Positions 37,522 to 45,053 of a stretch of 64,000 nt of DNA are shown here, one piece after another. The first letter of the stretch is position 1. Each line of letters begins with the position of its first letter. The position numbers and the translations under genes are program-made. Source of the DNA: Paracoccaceae bacterium (GTDB lineage: Bacteria; Pseudomonadota; Alphaproteobacteria; Rhodobacterales; Rhodobacteraceae); NCBI GenBank assembly GCA_021648025.1, contig JAKITO010000001.1, forward strand, positions 183,627 through 247,626, given 5' to 3'. The notes beneath the pieces are model-generated. The model made no database searches, was not told the DNA's origin, and was given only the letters and a program-made list of their open reading frames with translations.

Positions 37522-39351
37522 ATGCGTGGATTTTTAGGTGGGTTGGCCATTGGTCTGGTGACTGTGGTGCTTGGGGTGGTGGCTTTGACGTTGCTGGCGC
37601 CGACGATGCAGCGTCCTGACCTTGCGGTGGATGGGCCGGTTGCGATGGGCAATGATCAGGCTGATGAAGATGGCACCGGCGTTGTGGCGGCGACGGCTGA
37701 CAATGATCTGATCCAGATGGCCCCCAAGGACATTGCCGACCCAAGCGGTGAGCCGGACACCCTTGCCCTATTGGATGGCGCCGATACCACCCCGGCGGAC
37801 AAGCCGGTTGTGTTGGGGGCCCCCCCCGGTCTGACCGATCCGGGGGCGGTGCCCGGGTCGCCGGAAATCAACGTTGAAGGGGATGTGCCGGTTGCCGCCT
37901 TGGCCCCGTCCAGCGGATTGAACCCGCCCCGGGGTGACGGTCAGCCGGGCACCCTTGCCAATCCGGTCCAGCCGGTGGTGTCAGATGGAACCCAGGCCGG
38001 AACGGGGTTTGGCAGCGGCACGAATGAACAGGATGCAGCCCCGGTGATTGTCGCACAAAGCGACCCGGTGCCATCATCGCCCGCCGGTGCTTTGAGAGAT
38101 CCGGCGCTGGCCCCGGCGGCTGAGGCAGACCTGGCCCCGACGGCTGTGGAACAAAGTGTTGCGGCGCCAGAAACCCACGCGACGCCCAGCCCGACAATCG
38201 CAGCCGGGCATGATACGCAAGAACCGCTGCCTGAGGTGTCTGCCCGTCGTGATACTTTGCCCACCGCACCGGTTTCCGGGCAGACGACAGCCCCGACAGC
38301 AGATCAATTGCCAGTGGCAGACAACCAATCCGCTAGCGCGCCGGTTGATCCGGCCGCACCAGGTGGCGCGCAAATAGCCGCCCTGCCTTTGTCGCCAACT
38401 TCGCCGTCAGGCGTTGCCGCGTCAGTTCCTGACGTGGATCAAAGCGACCAGGCGGTGGCGCAACCACGCGAAAACCCCAAGCCACCCAGCCCGCAGACCA
38501 CCAGCCTGCCGCAAGCCGGAAGCGATCCAGGCGCGCTTGAACCCAACATTGGCACAAGGGTGACCCCCCTGACCAAGCGGAACGCCGCCGGGGTCGGCAC
38601 CATTCGGCTTGCTGGGGATCCAACGGCTGAGACAACACCAGAAGCGGGAGGCGCGCCGGAAAGCCGTGTCTTGCCACCGCTTCAGGCCAATGGCGAAACC
38701 TTTGAAAACCCGGATAACCGCCCGCTTATGGCGATCGTGCTGATCGACGACGGCACCAGCCTTGGCATCGAGGCTTTGGCCGATTTTCCCTATCCGGTCA
38801 GCTTTGCGATTGATCCCGGCGACCCGGAGGCGGCCGCCAAAATGGCTCGTCACCGGGCAGCAGGGTTCGAAGTGGTGCTGATTGCCGATCTGCCCCGATT
38901 GGCAAACGCGCAGGACGCGGAAACATCGTTGTCGGTCTGGCTGAACGACCTGCCGGATGTGGTGGCAGTGCTGGAAGGCACAGGTACCGGCATTCAGGGC
39001 AACCGGGATCTGTCGGCGCAGGTGACGGCAATTGTCGATCAACGGGGCCTGGGCCTTATCATGCAGGCACGAGGGCTGAACACGGCCTTTAAGCTGGCGG
39101 CGCGTGACGGCGTGCCCGCAGGGCTGGTGTTTCGCGATTTTGACGGTGCCGGGCAAACCCCGGTGGTGATGCGCCGGTTTCTGGATCAGGCGGCGTTTCG
39201 GGCCGGCCAGGTTACCCGTCAGAATGGTGGTGTGATCATGCTGGGTCGGCTGCACCCCGACACGATCTCGACTTTGGTGATCTGGGGGCTTCAGGACCGT
39301 GCGGGGCGGGTTGCGGTGGTGCCGGTTTCGGCCGTTCTGAAAGCCCGGTAA
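37522..39351 (+). CDS. divergent polysaccharide deacetylase (YibQ family) with long Pro/Ala linker
   Basis: A 609-residue protein. An N-terminal membrane helix (GGLAIGLVTVVLGVVALTLL) is followed by ~370 residues of low-complexity Pro/Ala/Asp sequence. The C-terminal ~220-residue divergent deacetylase domain begins MAIVLIDDGTSLGIEAL and includes VSFAIDPGDPEA and PAGLVFRDFDG. The domain is probably periplasmic and may act on cell-wall or septal glycans. The ATG at 37522 is chosen over an in-frame GTG at 37375 because the membrane helix begins there. It is divergent from trpG. Confidence 0.78.
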   Translation: MRGFLGGLAIGLVTVVLGVVALTLLAPTMQRPDLAVDGPVAMGNDQADEDGTGVVAATADNDLIQMAPKDIADPSGEPDTLALLDGADTTPADKPVVLGAPPGLTDPGAVPGSPEINVEGDVPVAALAPSSGLNPPRGDGQPGTLANPVQPVVSDGTQAGTGFGSGTNEQDAAPVIVAQSDPVPSSPAGALRDPALAPAAEADLAPTAVEQSVAAPETHATPSPTIAAGHDTQEPLPEVSARRDTLPTAPVSGQTTAPTADQLPVADNQSASAPVDPAAPGGAQIAALPLSPTSPSGVAASVPDVDQSDQAVAQPRENPKPPSPQTTSLPQAGSDPGALEPNIGTRVTPLTKRNAAGVGTIRLAGDPTAETTPEAGGAPESRVLPPLQANGETFENPDNRPLMAIVLIDDGTSLGIEALADFPYPVSFAIDPGDPEAAAKMARHRAAGFEVVLIADLPRLANAQDAETSLSVWLNDLPDVVAVLEGTGTGIQGNRDLSAQVTAIVDQRGLGLIMQARGLNTAFKLAARDGVPAGLVFRDFDGAGQTPVVMRRFLDQAAFRAGQVTRQNGGVIMLGRLHPDTISTLVIWGLQDRAGRVAVVPVSAVLKAR

Positions 39352-39393
39352 TCTGCTTTTGGCCATTATTCGCCACCTGCCCAATACCTGTTG

Positions 39394-39441
39394 TCCGTAT
39401 TCTTTGCCGGGTTCGCCAAACTGGCCGGCAAAGAATACGGA
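39394..39441. repeat. 17-bp perfect inverted repeat before the amino-sugar operon
   Basis: TCCGTATTCTTTGCCGG and CCGGCAAAGAATACGGA are perfect complements around a 14-base centre. They lie 42 bp after the YibQ-like stop and 54 bp before the kinase start. No T-run follows. It is either a strong RNA hairpin ending the upstream transcript or a large operator for the downstream operon. Confidence 0.6.
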
Positions 39442-39495
39442 ATTGCACCCAAACCGGGCTGTTCAGGCAAAAATTGGTATTATATAGGTATCATT

Positions 39496-40368
39496 ATGAA
39501 TTCTAACAAACTTTCCTGTTTGATTGGCGTAGATGGCGGTGGAACCGCCTGTCGGGTGGCGTTGACCTTTGGCGGTCGGCGCTTTGATGTTGCCCTGGGT
39601 CCGGCCAATGCGGCGACGGATCGGTTGGGGGCAATTGCAACGGTACGCACGGGCATTGCACTGGTGGCAGAGCAGGCCGGGCTGGACGACCAGATGCTTG
39701 CACAGGCGCGGGTTCATGTGGCGCTGGCCGGGATCAAAAGTGCGGCGGATCAACGCGATGTCGAACGTGGTGTGAAAATGCAGCACGTCCGGGTCACTGA
39801 GGATCAGGTTTCATCGCTATGTGGTGCATTGGGGGCGATGGATGGCTGTATTGCCGCCCTTGGCACCGGATCGTTTCTGGCGCGCCAACGGGATGGGCGG
39901 CATCATTTTATTGGCGGTTGGGGGATTGCTTTGGGGGATGAGGCGTCGGGTGCCTGGCTGGGTCGTGGGCTGTTGGCCGCGACATTGCGGGCAGCCGACG
40001 GGATCAGCGATGGGTCGCCATTATGTGCGATGATCCAGGCCCGGTTCGGCGATCCCGCGGGAATTATGCGGTTTGTGGCGGGCGCCAGCCCGGGCGAAAT
40101 CGCCGAATTGGCGCCTTTGGTCGTACAGAGCGCGCAACAAGGCGACCATGTCGCGCAAAACCTGATGCAGGGTGGCGCAGATTATATTGGACGCGGGTTG
40201 ATGGCCCTGGGGCATGAAACCGGCGGGGTAATTGTGCTGACGGGTGGTTTGCGGGATGCTTATGTGCCCTGGCTGGCAGCCGGGCTTCAGGCGGATCTGC
40301 GCCCCCGCATGGGGGATGCGCTGGATGGGGCGCTGTATCTGGCGGAACAGATTGGGGTGCAGCCATGA
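39496..40368 (+). CDS. BadF/BadG-type ATPase, N-acetylglucosamine kinase-like
   Basis: A 290-residue ASKHA-fold sugar kinase. The phosphate-1 loop is IGVDGGGTACRVAL, IAALGTGSFLARQ is the phosphate-2 region, WGIALGDEASGAWLGRGLL follows, and the C-terminal adenosine motif is VIVLTGGLRD. Relatives phosphorylate N-acetylglucosamine or glucosamine. Its place before nagA supports an amino-sugar substrate. The ATG at 39496 is chosen over earlier in-frame codons that would read through the inverted repeat. Its stop overlaps the next small ORF by four bases. Confidence 0.82.
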   Translation: MNSNKLSCLIGVDGGGTACRVALTFGGRRFDVALGPANAATDRLGAIATVRTGIALVAEQAGLDDQMLAQARVHVALAGIKSAADQRDVERGVKMQHVRVTEDQVSSLCGALGAMDGCIAALGTGSFLARQRDGRHHFIGGWGIALGDEASGAWLGRGLLAATLRAADGISDGSPLCAMIQARFGDPAGIMRFVAGASPGEIAELAPLVVQSAQQGDHVAQNLMQGGADYIGRGLMALGHETGGVIVLTGGLRDAYVPWLAAGLQADLRPRMGDALDGALYLAEQIGVQP

Positions 40369-40490
40369 GTATCACCGGTTTTATGCGCGCGGATGCCAGG
40401 CGCAAGGCGATCAGGGAACGTGTGCCCGTGGTGCAGGGCATCCCCCCGGATCAATCGCCGCAGCTGGGGAAAGTGACCAAAACCAAATGA
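40365..40490 (+). pseudogene. 41-codon remnant, probably of a SIS-domain sugar isomerase/deaminase
   Basis: A short frame coupled at both ends by 4-base ATGA overlaps, to the kinase and to nagA. The last residues, GIPPDQSPQLGKVTKTK, resemble the conserved C-terminal end (DPDxPPHLxKVTxT) of GlmS/AgaS-like SIS-domain proteins. These proteins often sit exactly here in amino-sugar operons. The first residues could be the original N-terminus. I infer an in-frame internal deletion of a ~340-residue gene that kept both translational couplings. A functional small protein cannot be excluded. Confidence 0.5.
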
Positions 40491-41647
40491 GTGGTCAGAT
40501 CACAGGGTACGCGGGTGCCGCGGTATTTGATGGGCACAACCTGTTGGACGCCCATGTCCTGCTGGTGCAGGGCGGGATGGTTGCCGGAATTGTGGCGCAA
40601 GCGGATGTGCCTGCGGGTACAGACATCCGGTGGCTGGACGGCGGCATTCTGGCACCGGGGTTTGTTGACTTGCAGGTCAATGGCGGCGGCGGGATGATGT
40701 TCAACACCGATCCTTCGGTGGCGACATTGCGGGTGATGGCGGCGGCGCATGGGCGGCTGGGGGCGACAACGATCCTGCCGACATTGATTACCGATCACCC
40801 TGAAATGACGCGGGCGGCGATTGGTGCGGTTCAGGATGCGGTGACCGGGGGGGTTGCAGGCATTGCCGGGCTGCATCTTGAAGGGCCGCATTTGGCGGTG
40901 TCGCGAAAGGGTGCACATGATGGCGCATTGATCCGGGCCATGGATGCGCAGGATCTGGAAATTCTGTGTGCTGCGGCGCAGACCTTGCCGGTGTTGAAAG
41001 TGACGCTTGCACCCGAAAATGTGACGTTTGCGCAGATGCGTGTACTGGCCAGTGCCGGGGTGATCCTGTCGCTGGGCCATACCGATGCCGGTTATGACAA
41101 TTGCGTCGCTGCCGCCGATGCCGGGGTTGTGTGCGTGACCCATTTGTTCAACGCCATGTCTCAGTTGGGCAGCCGCGAACCGGGGGTGGTTGGTGCCGCA
41201 CTTAAAGATGGTCGGCTGTCGGCGGGGCTGATTGGTGACCTTGTGCATGTGCATGGGGGCACGATCAGGCTGGCTCTGGCCGCCAAACAAGGGCCGGGCC
41301 GGATATTTCTGGTCAGCGATGCCATGGCTGTGGCGGGGACGAACGACATGTCGTTTACCCTGAACGGGCGAAAAATCACCCGCCGGGACGGGCGGCTGAC
41401 ACTGGACGACGGGACACTGGCAGGGGCTGACCTTGATCTGGCAACCGCAGTGGGTAATCTGTGCGCAACTGGTGTTGAACCGGCGCAAGCGCTGGCAATG
41501 GCCACAACCTATCCGGGAGAAGTGTTGGCGCCGGGTGGCAATACGGGTAAACTTTGCCAAGGGACTGCGGCGGATTTTGTACATCTGAGCGACACAATGG
41601 AATTACGCACGGTTTGGCGCGCCGGTTTGGAAGTCGCGCGCATTTAG
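40487..41647 (+). CDS. nagA: N-acetylglucosamine-6-phosphate deacetylase
   Basis: A 386-residue amidohydrolase. It shows the GFVDLQVNGGGG segment after strand 1, HLEGPHL with the metal-ligand Glu, LGHTDAGYD, the metal-ligand His in THLFNAMSQL and the catalytic Asp in LVSDAMAVAGT. It deacetylates GlcNAc-6-P for use of peptidoglycan or chitin amino sugars. The start overlaps the preceding small ORF (ATGA). The next enzyme step, a deaminase, is missing from the operon, fitting the remnant call above. Confidence 0.93.
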   Translation: MSGQITGYAGAAVFDGHNLLDAHVLLVQGGMVAGIVAQADVPAGTDIRWLDGGILAPGFVDLQVNGGGGMMFNTDPSVATLRVMAAAHGRLGATTILPTLITDHPEMTRAAIGAVQDAVTGGVAGIAGLHLEGPHLAVSRKGAHDGALIRAMDAQDLEILCAAAQTLPVLKVTLAPENVTFAQMRVLASAGVILSLGHTDAGYDNCVAAADAGVVCVTHLFNAMSQLGSREPGVVGAALKDGRLSAGLIGDLVHVHGGTIRLALAAKQGPGRIFLVSDAMAVAGTNDMSFTLNGRKITRRDGRLTLDDGTLAGADLDLATAVGNLCATGVEPAQALAMATTYPGEVLAPGGNTGKLCQGTAADFVHLSDTMELRTVWRAGLEVARI

Positions 41648-41670
41648 AGTGCTGATTCGGGCCGGAAATT

Positions 41671-41688
41671 TGCTAAGTGTACTTAGCA
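41671..41688. promoter_or_regulatory. perfect dyad upstream of the radical-SAM cluster
   Basis: TGCTAAGT-GT-ACTTAGCA is a perfect 8-bp dyad with a 2-bp centre. It lies 24 bp after nagA and 36 bp before the first gene of the radical-SAM cluster. The tiny centre favours a protein-binding operator over an RNA hairpin. GGTAT-GGA-ATACC follows at 41694-41706. Confidence 0.45.
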
Positions 41689-41723
41689 TTTAGGGTATGG
41701 AATACCGGTAGTTGGCGGTAAGT

Positions 41724-42590
41724 ATGGGGATATATAGAGTTATTTCCCCACTCTGGTTCGGTGAAAGTCACAGAAAGACCTTTACAGATTGGGGCTGGGT
41801 CGGTCACACTCTAGTTCACGTTATTAAAGTTTGTGTTTTTGGGGGTGCCCGAGTGCATATAGCATTCGCCGTTTTGTTCTTTGTGTTTATCGGATTGTCT
41901 GAAACTCTCCGGCATGGGATATTTGGGCTAACAGCATCAGAAGTAACCGGAATTTCCACGGGGGCGCTGGTTCTGGCGGCTGTTTTCATCCTGCGTTCAG
42001 ACATTGTTAACCTGCCGCGCCGCAGTGCCGACAACCTCTATGGTGATCAAAAGTTCAACTGGTCCTGGGGGCGGACAATTCTGGGGCTGATTCTGGCACC
42101 GCTGCTGTGGGCCATGCCGATTGTCTATGGAATGACAATGATCCAGATCAATATCCTGCCATTGGACACACAAACCCTGATCGAGGCGCTGATTGTTCAG
42201 GTGCTTCTGGTGGCCGTGGCACAAGAGCTGTTCTTTCGCGAGGCGGCCATCAAGGCATTTAACAGTGATGTCAGGGCAATCTATCTGATTTCCGGGCTGT
42301 CGTTCTTCATCTTCTATGTACCGTTTGGCGTTCCGGGCGCGATTATCGCCGCCGGGTCCGGGATATTTTATCTCACCCTGCGGTTGATCGGCACCAATAT
42401 TCTGGTGGTGGCGTTGATTCACGGGACCACCTCGGTGGTGTTTACAAATGTGTTGTCGCTGGGCCTGAAAGGGCGCAACACCGGTGATGAATGGACCTAT
42501 GCCGGGTTTTTTCTGGCCGGGTCGGTGATTTTGTCGGCCGCAGTCTATCAGATTTTTGCGCCAAAACGGAGCAAGTTCGCCTATGCCTGA
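41724..42590 (+). CDS. CPBP (CAAX/Abi)-like membrane protein
   Basis: A 288-residue protein with about seven membrane helices. AQELFFREAAIKAF looks like the EExxxR motif of CPBP intramembrane proteases with the first Glu replaced by Gln. The second motif position reads FYVPFG without its usual His, and LIHGTTSVV keeps a His in the third. It may therefore be a degenerate, possibly inactive member. The best start is ATG 41724 (weak GGCGG upstream); TTG 41712 is possible. Its 3' end overlaps the radical SAM gene by eight bases, so the two are made together. CPBP proteins commonly mature or protect against peptides. Confidence 0.6.
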   Translation: MGIYRVISPLWFGESHRKTFTDWGWVGHTLVHVIKVCVFGGARVHIAFAVLFFVFIGLSETLRHGIFGLTASEVTGISTGALVLAAVFILRSDIVNLPRRSADNLYGDQKFNWSWGRTILGLILAPLLWAMPIVYGMTMIQINILPLDTQTLIEALIVQVLLVAVAQELFFREAAIKAFNSDVRAIYLISGLSFFIFYVPFGVPGAIIAAGSGIFYLTLRLIGTNILVVALIHGTTSVVFTNVLSLGLKGRNTGDEWTYAGFFLAGSVILSAAVYQIFAPKRSKFAYA

Positions 42591-44067
42591 TGGATCCACC
42601 CAGCCAAATGTCGAAGCCGAAGCCACCAATATCAAGGCATCGCGTTATACCATTCTGGTGCCCCTGAAACACGCACGCCATCTGGCCTATAACACGGTGT
42701 CGCAATCGTTTTCGATCTGGGATGCGGCGGATATGGTGCTTTGGGATGATCTTGTGTCGGCCAAAACAATGGCGTTTTCGACGTTGTACCGGGGGTTTGT
42801 CCAGGGTGGCTATGTGGTCAACGCCGATGCCAGCGAGATTGACACTGTTCGGGCCAATTACAACCGGGCGCGGCATAACGACAGCCACATAATGATGACC
42901 ATCGCGCCGACCCTGTCGTGCAACTTTGGCTGTCATTATTGTTTTCAGGGGCTGGACAAGCCACTGACCAAAATGACGCCAAAAGTGCGCGCCGCCACCA
43001 AGGCCTATCTGCTGGACCAGATCGAGGGGCGCAAAAGCTTTCATTTGACCTGGTATGGCGGTGAGCCGCTGATGGATATGGACGCGATCTGGGATATTTC
43101 CGAAGAAGCGATCAAATACTGTGACGGGCATGGCATCCGCTACAGCTCGATGATGATCTCGAACGGGTACAAGATGACCGTTGGCGTGGCTGAAAAGCTG
43201 AAAAAGGCAAGGGTGGCCAAGGTTCAGATTACCCTGGACGGCGACGAGGCCACGCACGACAGCCGCCGTCATCTGACCAGCGGGCGGGGCACATTTGCCA
43301 AGATCATCGACAACATCAAGGCGGTGACTGAACGGCGGCTGATCAAGGTTTCGGTGCGCGTCAATATCGACGGCGAGAACGAGGCACAGGCCCGCAAGGT
43401 TCTGGATATCCTTCAGGCCGAAGGCCTGGGCGTGAAAAACGGCGTGACCGTTTATTTTGCCCCCGTCGAGAGCGTGGCCGAAGCGGCCGATGCCTGTGAC
43501 AGCTGTCTTTCGAAAACCGATTACGCCGCGGTGGAAACCCGGCTGCAAATTCTGGCCTTTGAAAAAGGCCTGATGCCGATGCCACGCATGCCCCGCCATC
43601 TGGGGCTGTGTACGGCTGTGAAGCCCAACTCTTATGTGATTGTCCCCAATGGCGATCTGCATAAATGCTGGGATACGGTGATGGATTCCAACCTGCGGGT
43701 CGGGTCCGTCATAGGGGCGTCGCGCAAACGCGATGACGTCACCGAGGCCATGTGGAACAATTGGTCGCCGTTTGAGAACGAAGTTTGCAGAGCTTGCAAA
43801 TTACTGCCATCCTGCGCGGGGGCCTGTGCCTTTAAATTTGTCCACAACGACTATGCTTCTGGTGAGGCGGGGAAGTTGCCCTGTCCAAGCCTGAAGTTCA
43901 ACATGACCGAGCAGCTGTTTCTGCGTGCGAAAGCGCGCGGGTTCGTCACAAGTGACGACTGGGATCAGAAAAACAGCCCTACGGTCTCAGGTGAAGGAAT
44001 GGTCACCGGAACCCGGCATACGCTGGACTCCGTTGGCGCGGCCTACGACGCACTACATATTGCATAA
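42583..44067 (+). CDS. radical SAM/SPASM peptide-modifying enzyme
   Basis: A 494-residue enzyme. Residues 20-95 look like the N-terminal substrate-recognition part of RiPP radical SAM enzymes (RYTILVPLKHARHLAYNT). The [4Fe-4S]-SAM motif is LSCNFGCHYCFQG with C113, C117 and C120. WYGGEPLM is the SAM-binding GGE motif. The C-terminal SPASM region shows the Cys pattern in LGLCTAV, HKCWDT, VCRACKLLPSCAGACAF and LPCPSLKFN, for two auxiliary clusters. Such enzymes form thioether or C-C crosslinks in ribosomal peptides. Context (GG-leader ORF, C39, HlyD) supports a RiPP role; the product is unknown. Confidence 0.85.
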   Translation: MPDGSTQPNVEAEATNIKASRYTILVPLKHARHLAYNTVSQSFSIWDAADMVLWDDLVSAKTMAFSTLYRGFVQGGYVVNADASEIDTVRANYNRARHNDSHIMMTIAPTLSCNFGCHYCFQGLDKPLTKMTPKVRAATKAYLLDQIEGRKSFHLTWYGGEPLMDMDAIWDISEEAIKYCDGHGIRYSSMMISNGYKMTVGVAEKLKKARVAKVQITLDGDEATHDSRRHLTSGRGTFAKIIDNIKAVTERRLIKVSVRVNIDGENEAQARKVLDILQAEGLGVKNGVTVYFAPVESVAEAADACDSCLSKTDYAAVETRLQILAFEKGLMPMPRMPRHLGLCTAVKPNSYVIVPNGDLHKCWDTVMDSNLRVGSVIGASRKRDDVTEAMWNNWSPFENEVCRACKLLPSCAGACAFKFVHNDYASGEAGKLPCPSLKFNMTEQLFLRAKARGFVTSDDWDQKNSPTVSGEGMVTGTRHTLDSVGAAYDALHIA

Positions 44068-44088
44068 TACGCGTCACAACCTGTATTT

Positions 44089-44560
44089 ATGGGTCGTTTT
44101 GCAGACCCCGCAGATCTTTTTGAAGCCATTGACCTGGCTAACCTTAAGTATGTGAAAGAGTGATTGAAAAGCAATTTTTCGACCAGGCCCCGGCCTATTG
44201 AAATGTTGATTTTTCTGGAACAGGCGGTCCTTTCGGGCCGGGCCAGGCTGACGCCTGCACCGGGCGCGGAAAAAGCCGCCTTGTGTTTTTTTGCCAGACC
44301 TGGAAATCGCCAATGCTTTTGACGCGCGGGTTGATGCGCGTCTCAAGTTCAACAACCTTACGACTTCGGCAAAACTTGATCTGTTGATCAACGATCTGCT
44401 GCCGGATTTTTTCACGCCGGAATGTTGCCCCTGACAGGGCGTGACAGTTGGAGCGTGCGGCTGTTGGTGGACGGTGACGTTTAACGAAGCCTGATTTTGG
44501 ATGCAAAAGGCATCCGCATTTTTGAAAACGGCCAGGACTGGAATCCGGCCATCGACTTGG
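44089..44560 (+). pseudogene. broken gene between the radical SAM gene and the leader ORF
   Basis: Coding-like sequence shifts frame several times. Frame 1 reads MGRFADPADLFEAIDLANL to a TGA at 44161, then ARLTPAPGAEKAAL to a T7 run at 44286-44292. Frame 2 continues EIANAFDARVDARLKF and LLINDLLPDFF to a T6 run at 44407-44412. Frame 1 resumes at LTGRDSWSVRLLVDGDV, meets TAA at 44482 and goes on RSLILDAKGIRIFENG. Removing one T at the first run and adding one at the second restores a smooth reading. I do not recognise the family. At least four lesions argue for decay over sequencing error. Confidence 0.55.
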
Positions 44561-44571
44561 AGACTGATATC

Positions 44572-44718
44572 ATGACTTTACTTGCAATCTTACGTCCAAC
44601 CATTGCCGAATTTCACCGCAACGAGGGTGAAGTTGATCCAACCGCCATCATCGCACTGAACCCGGCCGAAGCCGCGGCCATCACCGGCGGCATGCCGGTG
44701 CCGGACCCAGCCCAATGA
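44572..44718 (+). CDS. double-glycine leader peptide ORF (candidate RiPP precursor)
   Basis: 48 codons with a good GGAG nine bases before the ATG. Residues 29-40 read LNPAEAAAITGG, which fits the L-S-x-x-E-L-x-x-I-x-G-G leader cut by C39 peptidases, including the E at -8, I at -4 and GG at -2/-1. A C39-containing gene lies 2 kb downstream. In this frame only eight residues (MPVPDPAQ) follow the cut site before TGA. The +1 frame then stays open for a 60-codon acidic segment, described next. Leader recognition is confident; whether the ORF is intact is not. Confidence 0.7.
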   Translation: MTLLAILRPTIAEFHRNEGEVDPTAIIALNPAEAAAITGGMPVPDPAQ

Positions 44719-44917
44719 TCAGGGCAATGAAGGCGACGAAGGCGATGAACGCGGGGCCGATGAAGGCAACGAAGGGGATGAAGGCCAGGAAGGCGACGAA
44801 GACGCCTGCGGTGCGGATGCCTGCGCGGTTGATGCCGGCGGGGCCTCGGACTCGGCAGAAAGTGATCTGTTTGGGGCTGACCTTGCGGCCGGGATTGAAT
44901 TGGATCTTGGAACCTGA
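44717..44917 (+). other. acidic repeat segment in +1 frame, candidate core of the precursor
   Basis: Directly after the leader ORF, frame 2 reads DQGNEGDEGDERGADEGNEG, then DEGQEGDEDACGADACAVDA and GGASDSAESDLFG, ending at TGA 44917. It has no start codon of its own, two Cys four residues apart, and an Asn/Asp/Glu/Gly-rich repeat suited to modification. The terminator 27 bases later shows where the transcript should end. Joining to the leader needs a +1 slip at CAA-TGA-T, or loss of one C from the CCC at 44711-44713. It could be a frameshift mutation or programmed frameshifting. Confidence 0.55.
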
Positions 44918-44943
44918 TGTCAGGCAAATAAACTAAGGCACGG

Positions 44944-44974
44944 GGGTGGTCGGATTTTTTCCGATCACCCTTTT
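44944..44974 (+). terminator. intrinsic terminator after the acidic segment
   Basis: GGGTGGTCGGA and TCCGATCACCC form an 11-bp stem (one G-T pair) with a TTTTT loop, immediately followed by TTTT. It separates the radical-SAM/precursor unit from the export genes. Confidence 0.75.
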
Positions 44975-44993
44975 GCATATTTAAAGGGGTCAA

Positions 44994-45022
44994 TTGATCC
45001 TGTGACCCAAGTACATTAGACT
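44994..45022 (+). promoter_or_regulatory. possible promoter of the export genes
   Basis: TTGATC and TAGACT with 17-bp spacing lie just after the terminator and 31 bp before the adaptor gene. The -35 matches 4 of 6 and the -10 4 of 6 consensus bases, so this is tentative. Confidence 0.3.
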
Positions 45023-45053
45023 GGGATCACAACCCGCGATAAGGTTTTGTCTG

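Noticed and set aside
44613..44993. Arg/His/Pro-rich minus-strand open frame over the precursor region
   Set aside because: Complement of the acidic repeat; it crosses the terminator and lacks a ribosome-binding site.
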